Shown here one piece after another: positions 54,577 to 61,816 of a stretch of DNA of 64,000 nucleotides (positions within the stretch are counted from its first letter, which is position 1; the number at the start of each line of letters is the position of its first letter). The notes beneath the pieces are model-generated. The model worked only from the letters and a program-made list of their open reading frames with translations. It had not been told where the DNA came from and did not search any database. Source of the DNA: Arthrobacter globiformis NBRC 12137 (GTDB taxonomy: Bacteria; Actinomycetota; Actinomycetes; Actinomycetales; Micrococcaceae); NCBI RefSeq assembly GCF_000238915.1, contig NZ_BAEG01000080.1:62001-126000 (forward strand). Reading direction: 5' to 3'. A program made the translations under genes and the position numbers.

Positions 54577-55520
54577 GCACTTTCCTAACTGAGGAGACCA
54601 CCCTGGTGACCGACGCAGCTGCCACAACGCGCCTCTCCAGCCTGGACACCCTCGAATCCGAAGCGATCCACATCATCCGCGAGGTTGTCGCCGAGTTCGA
54701 GAAGCCGGCGTTGCTGTTCTCCGGCGGCAAGGACTCCGTGGTCATGCTGCACCTTGCCACCAAGGCATTCTGGCCGGGCAAGGTCCCGTTCCCGGTACTG
54801 CACGTGGACACCGGCCACAACTTCCCCGAGGTCATCGACTTCCGCGACCGGACCGTTGAACGGCTGGGACTGAAGCTCGTCGTCGGCTCCGTGCAGGAAT
54901 TCATCGACCGCGGCGAGCTGGCCGAGCGTGCCGACGGCACCCGCAACCCGCTGCAGACGGTTCCGCTGCTGGACGCCATCCAGTCCAACAAGTTCGACGC
55001 CGTCTTCGGCGGCGGCCGCCGCGACGAGGACAAGGCCCGCGCCAAGGAGCGAATCCTGAGCCTGCGCGACGAGTTCGGCCAGTGGGATCCGCGCAACCAG
55101 CGCCCCGAGCTGTGGAACCTGTACAACGGCCGCCACACGGTGGGCCAGCACGTGCGTGCGTTCCCCATCAGCAACTGGACCGAGCTGGACGTGTGGCGTT
55201 ACATCGAGCGCGAAAACATCGAGCTGCCGGGCCTGTACTACGCCCACGAGCGCGAGGTCTTCGCCCGCGACGGCATGTGGCGCGCCGTGGGCGAGGTCTC
55301 CCAGCCGCTGCCGCACGAGGACGTCATCACCAAGACTGTCCGCTACCGGACCGTCGGTGACATGTCCTGCACCGGCGCCGTCGAGTCGGCCGCCGCCACA
55401 GTGCGCGACGTCGTGATCGAAGTTGCCGCCTCCACCATCACCGAACGTGGCGCCACCCGTGCGGATGACCGCATCTCCGAGGCCGCCATGGAAGACCGCA
55501 AGAAGGACGGCTACTTCTAA
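54573..55520 (+). CDS. cysD: Sulfate adenylyltransferase small subunit
   Basis: A 315-residue subunit of ATP sulfurylase with the PP-loop SGGKDSVVMLHLATKAF, LHVDTGHNFPEVIDFRD and GGGRRDEDKARAKERIL. The start is ATG 54573 (overlapping cysH) or GTG 54606, which has GAGGAG upstream. It activates sulfate to APS with CysN. Confidence 0.94.
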   Translation: MSTFLTEETTLVTDAAATTRLSSLDTLESEAIHIIREVVAEFEKPALLFSGGKDSVVMLHLATKAFWPGKVPFPVLHVDTGHNFPEVIDFRDRTVERLGLKLVVGSVQEFIDRGELAERADGTRNPLQTVPLLDAIQSNKFDAVFGGGRRDEDKARAKERILSLRDEFGQWDPRNQRPELWNLYNGRHTVGQHVRAFPISNWTELDVWRYIERENIELPGLYYAHEREVFARDGMWRAVGEVSQPLPHEDVITKTVRYRTVGDMSCTGAVESAAATVRDVVIEVAASTITERGATRADDRISEAAMEDRKKDGYF

Positions 55521-56941
55521 TGACTACCGACATTGACACCGCCCGCGCCGCGGCGCTCCTGGACGAAGCCCCGCTCGCTTCCGCCTCGCTGTTCCGCTTC
55601 GCCACGGCAGGATCGGTCGACGACGGGAAGTCCACTCTGGTGGGCCGGCTCCTGCACGACTCCAAGGCCATCCTCGCCGACCAGCTCGACGCCGTTGCCC
55701 GCACCTCCGCAGACCGCGGCTTCGGCGGGGCGGCCGGCGGCATCGACCTGGCCCTCCTGACCGACGGCCTGCGTGCCGAGCGCGAGCAGGGCATCACCAT
55801 CGACGTCGCCTACCGCTACTTCGCCACGGACCGCCGCAGCTTCATCCTGGCGGACTGCCCCGGGCACGTGCAGTACACCAAGAACACGGTGACCGGCGCG
55901 TCCACCGCGGATGCCGTCGTCGTACTTATTGACGCCCGCAAGGGTGTCCTGGAGCAGACCCGCCGCCACCTGTCCGTGCTGCAGCTGCTGCGCGTGGCCC
56001 ACGTGATCGTCGCCGTGAACAAGATCGACCTCGTGGACTTCAGCGAGAGCGTGTTCCGCGAGATTGAAGCCGACGTGCAGCAGGTGGGCCGCGAACTGGG
56101 CCTGGGTTCGGACGGGATCACCGACCTGCTGGTGGTTCCGGTGTCCGCGCTCGACGGCGACAACGTGGTGGAGCGCTCGGAGCGCACCCCCTGGTACACG
56201 GGCCCGGCTCTGCTCGAGGTGCTCGAGACGCTGCCCGCAGCCGATGAACTCGAAAGCCACCTGGAGAGCTTCCGCTTCCCCGTGCAGCTGGTGATCCGGC
56301 CGCAGGGTGCGCTGGCGCCGGATGCCGTTGCCGGCGGGCTCGACGTCGAGGAATACCGCGACTACCGCGCCTACGCCGGGCAGATCACCGAGGGTTCCGT
56401 GAAGGTGGGGGACAAGGTTTCTGTGCTCACGCCTGGCCAGGACCCGCGCACCACCACGGTCACCGGCATCGACTTCGCCGGTTCCTCACTGGAGGAGGCC
56501 TCCGCCCCGCAGTCCGTGGCGATCCGCCTTGCCGACGAGTTCGACGTCGCCCGCGGTGACACCATCGCCGCCGCCGGTACCGTCCGCGAAAGCTCGGCCG
56601 ACCTGTACGCGCAGCTGTGCTGGCTGTCGCCGAAGCCGCTCCGCGAGGGCGCCAAGGTCCTGGTCAAGCACGGCACCCGCACCGTGCAGGCCCTGGTCCG
56701 CAGCGTCAACGGCAAGCTGGACCTGGCCACCTTCAAGCTCGAAGGCGCCTCCAGCCTGGAGCTCAACGACATCGGGCACGCGCAGCTCCGGCTCGCCGCG
56801 CCGCTGCCGCTTGAGAACTACCTGCACCACCGCCGCACCGGTGCGTTCCTGGTGATCGACCCGCTCGACGGCAACACCCTCGCCGCCGGCCTGGTCAAGG
56901 ACCACCCGGGCGACCACGAGGACGAGCGCTACTCGATCTGA
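55520..56941 (+). CDS. cysN: Sulfate adenylyltransferase large subunit (GTPase)
   Basis: A 473-residue EF-Tu-like GTPase: G1 AGSVDDGKST, G2 EREQGITIDVAYRYF, G3 DCPGHVQYTKN, G4 VNKIDLVDF. The ATG overlaps the cysD stop by one base (TAATG). It drives sulfate activation through GTP hydrolysis. It has no CysC (APS kinase) domain, which fits the APS-type CysH. A terminator hairpin follows. Confidence 0.95.
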   Translation: MTTDIDTARAAALLDEAPLASASLFRFATAGSVDDGKSTLVGRLLHDSKAILADQLDAVARTSADRGFGGAAGGIDLALLTDGLRAEREQGITIDVAYRYFATDRRSFILADCPGHVQYTKNTVTGASTADAVVVLIDARKGVLEQTRRHLSVLQLLRVAHVIVAVNKIDLVDFSESVFREIEADVQQVGRELGLGSDGITDLLVVPVSALDGDNVVERSERTPWYTGPALLEVLETLPAADELESHLESFRFPVQLVIRPQGALAPDAVAGGLDVEEYRDYRAYAGQITEGSVKVGDKVSVLTPGQDPRTTTVTGIDFAGSSLEEASAPQSVAIRLADEFDVARGDTIAAAGTVRESSADLYAQLCWLSPKPLREGAKVLVKHGTRTVQALVRSVNGKLDLATFKLEGASSLELNDIGHAQLRLAAPLPLENYLHHRRTGAFLVIDPLDGNTLAAGLVKDHPGDHEDERYSI

Positions 56942-56959
56942 TCGCGTGTACCAAGCAGA

Positions 56960-56995
56960 GGCCCCGGTCCGGAAGTCATTTCCGTCCCGGGGCCC
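56960..56995 (+). terminator. Terminator after cysN
   Basis: GGCCCCGGTCCGGAA (from 56960) pairs with TTCCGTCCCGGGGCC (ending about 56995) with a short loop and one mismatch, followed by CTTCTGTTCC. Next to it, 57004-57048 has three tandem copies of a 15-bp CGCAGGACCTGTTCC-like unit. Confidence 0.75.
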
Positions 56996-57049
56996 TTCTG
57001 TTCCTGCAAGACCTGTTTCCGCAGGACCTGTTCCCGCAGGACCGGTCTG

Positions 57050-57266
57050 CTAGGCGGGATCGCTTCCGGTCGCCGCGCCGGCTTCGAGGATCGACTTGAG
57101 CTTGTGCAGGTCCTTGCGGGTTGCCCTGCTAATCATTGGCGCCATGAACAGCCCCGCCAGCTGCGAGAATCCTGACGGCTCCAGGGGCGTTGTCCGGGTT
57201 CGCGGCGTAGTCGGCCACGTCGTCCCGCCGACGCCGGATCAGGATCTCGGTCTGAACATTCACCAT
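57050..57266 (-). pseudogene. Remnant of an SRPBCC-family gene with internal deletion and frameshift
   Basis: From ATG 57266 (GAAGGAG upstream) the first 28 residues, MVNVQTEILIRRRRDDVADY and then AANPDNAP, match the start of small SRPBCC (polyketide-cyclase-like) proteins. After that, the frame ends soon in TGA-type stops, but a different frame gives SGFSQLAGLFMAPMISRATR and KDLHKLKSILEAG to TAG at 57050, a typical end of the same family. The middle, where such proteins have about 80-100 residues, is missing. This fits a decayed gene with an internal deletion that also shifts frame. Confidence 0.7.
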
Positions 57267-57344
57267 GCTTGCGTCTCCTTCGGTAGGACCGGGGTTTAGC
57301 CTTGAACCTACGTTAGTCCCCGTTCATCCAATGGGAGGCCGCTG

Positions 57345-58511
57345 GTGGAGACCATCAACAGCAAGCTCATCAACTGGGCATCGATCCTGGACGAGAAGAC
57401 CCGTGAACAGGCCCTGACCACCTCCCGGCTGCCCTTCATCTACCCGCATCTGGCCCTGATGCCGGACGCGCACCTGGGCAAGGGCGCAACGGTGGGATCC
57501 GTCATCCCGACGCTCGGCGCGATCATTCCGGCCGCCGTCGGGGTGGACATCGGCTGCGGCATGATCGCGGTGCGGACCCAGTACACCCTCAAACAGCTGC
57601 CGCGGGACCGGAAGCCGCTGCGTGAAAGCATCGAGCGCGCCATCCCGCTGTCCGCCGGTCACAACAACCGCAGGGTGGCGCACACCGCGGAGCCACGCAT
57701 CGCCGAGCTGCACCGGCGGGCCGACAAGGCTGGGTTCAACCCCGCGCAGTACGTGGCGAAATGGGATCTGCAGCTGGGATCGCTCGGCTCCGGCAACCAC
57801 TTCATCGAGGTCTGCATCGACGAGACCGACGCCGTCTGGCTGTTCCTGCATTCCGGCTCGCGCGGCATCGGCAACAAGATCGCCCAGCACCACATCAGGG
57901 TGGCCCAGGGAGTGGCCCGCGACAGGCGCATCACGCTCGAAGACCCGGACCTCGCGTACCTGGAGGAGGGCACGCCGGAGTTCACCCGGTACATCAAGGA
58001 ACTGCGCTGGGCCCAGCACTTCGCCCTGCTGAACCGCGAGGAGATGATGGACCGCGTGATCCGGCAGTTCGGCGATTGGGTCGGCGGATCAGTCAGGGAG
58101 ACGGAACGGATCAACTGCCACCACAACTTCACCCAGCAGGAGACGCATTACGGCAAGTCGGTCTGGGTGTCGCGCAAGGGCGCCATCAAGGCCGAAGCCG
58201 GAGACCCTGGCCTGATTCCGGGGTCCATGGGAACGGCGTCCTACGTCGTGGAGGGACTGGGCAACACCACGTCCCTGAATTCTTCGCCGCACGGTGCCGG
58301 CCGGGAGTATTCGCGTAATGCTGCGCGCAAGGCCTTCTCGCTGGCGCAGCTCAAAGAAGCCATGCACGGCATCGAATTCCGGGCCACCGAGGCGTTCATC
58401 GACGAGATCCCGGCAGCCTACAAGCCCATCGACCAGGTCATGCGTGACGCCGCGGATCTGGTGAAGGTGCGGCACCGGCTGCGCCAGCTGGTGAATGTCA
58501 AGGGGGATTAG
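57345..58511 (+). CDS. rtcB: RtcB-family RNA ligase
   Basis: A 388-residue protein from GTG 57345 (GGGAGG upstream). Features of RtcB: LMPDAHLGKGATVGSVIPT, VGVDIGCGMIAVRTQ (metal Cys), GSLGSGNHFIEV, HSGSRGIGNKIAQHHI, NCHHNFTQQE, SRKGAIKAEAG (His/guanylate region) and PGSMGTASYVVEG. The family joins 2',3'-cyclic phosphate or 3'-phosphate ends to 5'-hydroxyl RNA. It is shorter than E. coli RtcB but within the range of bacterial forms. No RtcR or RtcA was found nearby. It interrupts the sulfur region. Confidence 0.93.
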   Translation: METINSKLINWASILDEKTREQALTTSRLPFIYPHLALMPDAHLGKGATVGSVIPTLGAIIPAAVGVDIGCGMIAVRTQYTLKQLPRDRKPLRESIERAIPLSAGHNNRRVAHTAEPRIAELHRRADKAGFNPAQYVAKWDLQLGSLGSGNHFIEVCIDETDAVWLFLHSGSRGIGNKIAQHHIRVAQGVARDRRITLEDPDLAYLEEGTPEFTRYIKELRWAQHFALLNREEMMDRVIRQFGDWVGGSVRETERINCHHNFTQQETHYGKSVWVSRKGAIKAEAGDPGLIPGSMGTASYVVEGLGNTTSLNSSPHGAGREYSRNAARKAFSLAQLKEAMHGIEFRATEAFIDEIPAAYKPIDQVMRDAADLVKVRHRLRQLVNVKGD

Positions 58512-58637
58512 CCCCGTAATCCCAAGGGCCCGCAGGCAGGCGGATTTTTGTGGCCGAATGTGACGTTGCATGAACCTGCGTGACCCCGGGTTTCCGCTCC
58601 GTTGAACCCCGTTTATGCCAGTCCCTATGGTGAATCC

Positions 58638-59792
58638 ATGAGTACTTCCAGGCCGGGCATGACCCGCATTGTGGCCGGCGAAAGCCAGACGCCCAAGCGC
58701 CGCCGCGCCCTGGAAGTGGCGCTGGCCGTTGGCCTCGTCCTGCTGATCAGCGTGGGCGCGGTTGTTGCATCGGCGGTGGCCCGGGATTCCAATGCCACGG
58801 CGGCCCCTGACGCCGCCACCACCCCAGCGGCCGAGCTGAAGCTGGGCTACTTCGGGAACATCACGCACGCCCCGGCGCTGGTTGGCGTCCAGAAGGGCTT
58901 TATTGCGAAGGAGCTGGGCGGCACCAAGCTGAGCACGCAGGTGTTCAACGCCGGCCCGGCGGCGATCGAGGCGCTGAACGCCGGCGCGATCGACGCCACG
59001 TACATCGGCCCGAACCCGGCCATCAACTCGTTCGTCAAGAGCAAGGGCGAGTCCGTCAGCATCATCGCCGGGACGGCCTCCGGCGGGGCGCAGCTGGTGG
59101 TCAAGCCGGAGATCAAGACCGCGGCCGACCTCAAGGGCAAGACCCTGGCCTCCCCGCAGCTGGGCGGCACTCAGGACGTGGCACTGCGCGCCTGGCTGGG
59201 CAAGCAGGGCTACAAGACCAACACCGACGGCGGCGGGGAGGTTGCGATCAACCCCACCGAGAACGCCCAGACCCTGAAGCTGTTCCAGGACGGCAAGCTC
59301 GACGGCGCGTGGTTGCCTGAGCCGTGGGCCTCCCGTCTGGTGCTCCAGGCCGGAGCGAAGGTCCTGGTGGATGAGAAGGACCTGTGGGACGGGTCGCTGA
59401 CGGGCAAGCCCGGCGAGTTCCCCACCACCATCCTGATCGTGAACAAGAAGTTCGCCGCGGAGCACCCGCAGACGGTGGAGGCCCTGCTCAAGGGCCACGT
59501 CGGGGCCGTGAAGTGGCTCAACGACACCCCGGCCGCCGAGAAGGCCGCCGTCGTCAACGCCGCCCTCAAACAGGACGCCGGCAAGGCACTGGCCCAAAAT
59601 GTCATTGACCGTTCGCTGAAGAACATCGTGTTCACGGTGGACCCGCTGGCGGGAACGTACAAGAAGCTGCTGCAGGACGGCGTGGACGCCGGCACCACCA
59701 AGCAGGCCGACCTCAACGGCCTCTTCGACCTCCGGGCACTGAATTCAGTGGCCACGGAAAAAACCACAGCTGCAGGGCTGGGCCAGGACTAG
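58638..59792 (+). CDS. Sulfonate/nitrate-type ABC transporter substrate-binding protein
   Basis: A 384-residue binding protein from ATG 58638. A basic start and one hydrophobic span (VALAVGLVLLISVGAVVASA) anchor it or export it. The domain shows KLGYFGNITHAPALVGVQKG, STQVFNAGPAAIEALNAGAI, YIGPNPAINSFVKS, and LDGAWLPEPWASRLV, as in NitT/TauT/SsuA families. Position after sulfate genes suggests sulfonates or taurine. No lipobox cysteine is visible. Confidence 0.85.
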   Translation: MSTSRPGMTRIVAGESQTPKRRRALEVALAVGLVLLISVGAVVASAVARDSNATAAPDAATTPAAELKLGYFGNITHAPALVGVQKGFIAKELGGTKLSTQVFNAGPAAIEALNAGAIDATYIGPNPAINSFVKSKGESVSIIAGTASGGAQLVVKPEIKTAADLKGKTLASPQLGGTQDVALRAWLGKQGYKTNTDGGGEVAINPTENAQTLKLFQDGKLDGAWLPEPWASRLVLQAGAKVLVDEKDLWDGSLTGKPGEFPTTILIVNKKFAAEHPQTVEALLKGHVGAVKWLNDTPAAEKAAVVNAALKQDAGKALAQNVIDRSLKNIVFTVDPLAGTYKKLLQDGVDAGTTKQADLNGLFDLRALNSVATEKTTAAGLGQD

Positions 59793-59847
59793 CCCGGCCC
59801 GCATCTGCACCGCCGCATAAAACGCACCACGAACAAAGGACGGGACC

Positions 59848-60573
59848 ATGCCAGTCGTACTGGAAAACCTGGGCAAGCGCTTCGGCGAGGGCGCCCCGGT
59901 GCTGGACGACGTCAACGCCACCATCGGCAAGGGCGAGTTCGTCGCCCTCCTCGGTGCGTCCGGCTGCGGCAAGTCCACCCTGCTGAACATCATGGCGGGA
60001 CTGGAGCTCCCGACGTCGGGCGCCCTGGAGGTGCCCAGCGACGGCGCCGCCTTCATGTTCCAGGACTCAGCCCTGTTCCCGTGGCTCACTGCCCGCGAAA
60101 ACGTTGAGCTCGCGCTGAAGCTGCGCGGCGTCGGCAAGGCGGAGCGGCGGGTCAAAGCCGCGGAGCTGCTGGAACTGGTCCACCTGGCCGAGGCGGCGGA
60201 CCGGCGTCCGCACGAGCTCTCCGGCGGGATGCGCCAGCGCGTGGCCCTGGCCCGGTCGCTCGCGCAGGACCGCCAGCTGCTCCTCATGGATGAGCCGTTC
60301 GCGGCCCTGGACGCCATCACCCGCGACCTGCTGCACGACGAACTTGAGCGCATCTGGAAGGAAACCGGACGCACTATCGTCTTTGTGACCCACAACGTCC
60401 GCGAGGCGGTCCGGCTGGGCCAGCGCGTCCTGCTGTTGTCCTCCCGGCCCGGCCGTGTGGTGCAGGAATGGGAAGTCACCGAAGAACACCGTACCGACGC
60501 CGGTCTTGCCGGACAGCTGACCGGGGTCATCACCGCCCGGCTGCGAGAGGAGATCCGCCGCCATGCCAAATAA
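59848..60573 (+). CDS. Sulfonate/nitrate-type ABC transporter ATP-binding protein
   Basis: A 241-residue ATPase: Walker A GASGCGKST, Q-loop, FMFQDSALFPWLTARENV, signature LSGGMRQRVALARS, Walker B LLLMDEPFAALDA, and THNVREAVRLGQRV. The SsuB/TauB/NrtD family. It overlaps the permease start by 11 bp and follows the binding protein by 55 bp; all three form one operon. Confidence 0.93.
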   Translation: MPVVLENLGKRFGEGAPVLDDVNATIGKGEFVALLGASGCGKSTLLNIMAGLELPTSGALEVPSDGAAFMFQDSALFPWLTARENVELALKLRGVGKAERRVKAAELLELVHLAEAADRRPHELSGGMRQRVALARSLAQDRQLLLMDEPFAALDAITRDLLHDELERIWKETGRTIVFVTHNVREAVRLGQRVLLLSSRPGRVVQEWEVTEEHRTDAGLAGQLTGVITARLREEIRRHAK

Positions 60574-61561
60574 TTCATCTCCCGTGGCCGAGCCTGTGTC
60601 CCCGCCGGTCGAGCCTGAGTCCCCGCCGGTCGAGCCTGTCGAGACCAAGGATCCGACCAGTGCTGCTGAGAAGGTCCATGCCGCGCTGACCCGGTCCTCC
60701 ACCGGCTCGGCGGACCTGCGGGAACTGGAGTCCGGGCTGGACTCGCTGCAGTCGGACGCGGTGCGCAAGGCCCGGGTCGACTGGAGCCGCGTTCTGCTGC
60801 CGGTCGCCGCCGTCGTGGTGCTCATCATCATCTGGCAGTTCTACGTCTCGCTGGGCCTCAAGCGCCGCGACCAGGTTCCCGGCCCCATGGATGTGCTGGA
60901 GCAGTTCGGCACGCTGTGGGCTGAGGGCTCGCTGCAGGAGGCTGTCTGGACGTCGCTGCAGCGCGGGCTCCTGGGGTTCCTGATCAGCGTGGCGATTGCG
61001 ACGCCGGTCGGTCTGCTCCTGGCCCAGGTGGCGCCGCTGCGCAGGGCGTTCGGTCCGCTGATTTCGGGCCTGCAGGTTCTGCCGTCAGTCGCGTGGGTGC
61101 CGGCCGCCATCATCTGGTTCGGCCTCACCGACGCCACCGTGTACTTCGTGGTGTTCATGGGCGCCATCCCGTCGATCATCAACGGCCTGATCTCCGGTGT
61201 CGACCAGATCCCGCCGCAGTACCGCAGCGTGGGCACCGTCCTCGGTGCGTCGCGGCTGCAGATGGCGGTGCAGATCATCCTTCCCGCAGCACTGCCGGGC
61301 TACCTCAGCGGCCTCAAGCAGGGCTGGGCCTTCTCCTGGCGTTCACTGATGGCCGCGGAAATCATTGCCGTGGGCGGCACCATCGGCTTCGGCCTCGGTT
61401 CCATGCTGAACCAGGGCCGCGACCTCGCCGACATGACCATCGTGATGTCCGCCATCCTCCTGATCCTGGCCGTGGGCATCCTGATCGAGCTGCTGGTGTT
61501 CGCACCGATCGAGAAGCGCCTGCTCCAGCGCCGCGGCCTCCTGGCAGGCAGCACCCGCTAA
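60563..61561 (+). CDS. Sulfonate/nitrate-type ABC transporter permease
   Basis: A 332-residue permease. The first 65 residues are extra, Pro/Glu-rich and partly encoded by two GGTCGAGCCTG elements (PPVEPESPPVEPVETKD). The membrane domain (about 70-325) has six spans and the EAA loop RSVGTVLGASRLQMAVQIIL. It resembles SsuC/TauC. A long N-terminal extension is not typical of the family and looks like an in-frame insertion of repeats. It ends next to a strong terminator at 61582. Confidence 0.9.
   Translation: MPNNSSPVAEPVSPPVEPESPPVEPVETKDPTSAAEKVHAALTRSSTGSADLRELESGLDSLQSDAVRKARVDWSRVLLPVAAVVVLIIIWQFYVSLGLKRRDQVPGPMDVLEQFGTLWAEGSLQEAVWTSLQRGLLGFLISVAIATPVGLLLAQVAPLRRAFGPLISGLQVLPSVAWVPAAIIWFGLTDATVYFVVFMGAIPSIINGLISGVDQIPPQYRSVGTVLGASRLQMAVQIILPAALPGYLSGLKQGWAFSWRSLMAAEIIAVGGTIGFGLGSMLNQGRDLADMTIVMSAILLILAVGILIELLVFAPIEKRLLQRRGLLAGSTR
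60607..60646 (+). repeat. Palindromic GAGCCTG element inside the permease coding sequence
   Basis: GGTCGAGCCTG starts at 60607 and again, as GGTCGAGCCTGTCGAGACC, at 60628-60646. This matches the palindrome between genes at 4184-4206. Here it is translated as VEPESPPVEPVET, so the element has become coding in frame. Confidence 0.75.
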
Positions 61562-61581
61562 GCACCCCCAGACTGAACGTG

Positions 61582-61614
61582 AAAGCCCGACGGCGACTCC
61601 CGCCGTCGGGCTTT
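61582..61614. terminator. Strong terminator after the permease
   Basis: AAAGCCCGACGGCG (61582-61595) pairs with CGCCGTCGGGCTTT (61601-61614), a 14-bp perfect stem and 5-nt loop with an A tract and a T tract, so it can act in both directions. A second near-identical hairpin lies at 61770. Confidence 0.9.
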
Positions 61615-61665
61615 CTGCTGCCCTGCCGCCTGCACCCGCGACCAAACAGGGCGCCCGCGACAAAC

Positions 61666-61736
61666 TGGGGCACATTGACCCGGGACACGCCGAGGATTGG
61701 CCGGATACAGGCCGACATCCCGGCCAAAGTGCCCCA
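61666..61736 (-). repeat. 71-bp palindromic element, copy C
   Basis: TGGGGCACATTG (61666) pairs with CCAAAGTGCCCCA (ending 61736). It is in reverse orientation to copies A and B, and its minus strand contains CCAATCCTCGGCGTGTCCCG as copy B does. Exactly 71 bp. It lies between the two matching terminators at 61582 and 61770. Confidence 0.88.
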
Positions 61737-61769
61737 CGACGGCATGGGCCTTCCGGCCCCCAGGCACAA

Positions 61770-61804
61770 GAAAGCCCGACGGCGGTAATCGCCGTCGGGC
61801 TTTC
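61770..61804. terminator. Terminator for the leftward secreted-protein gene
   Basis: GAAAGCCCGACGGCG (61770-61784) pairs with CGCCGTCGGGCTTTC (61790-61804), almost identical to the hairpin at 61582. It lies 13 bp beyond the stop of the gene at 61817. Together they bracket copy C. Confidence 0.88.
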
Positions 61805-61816
61805 AGCTAACCAAGG

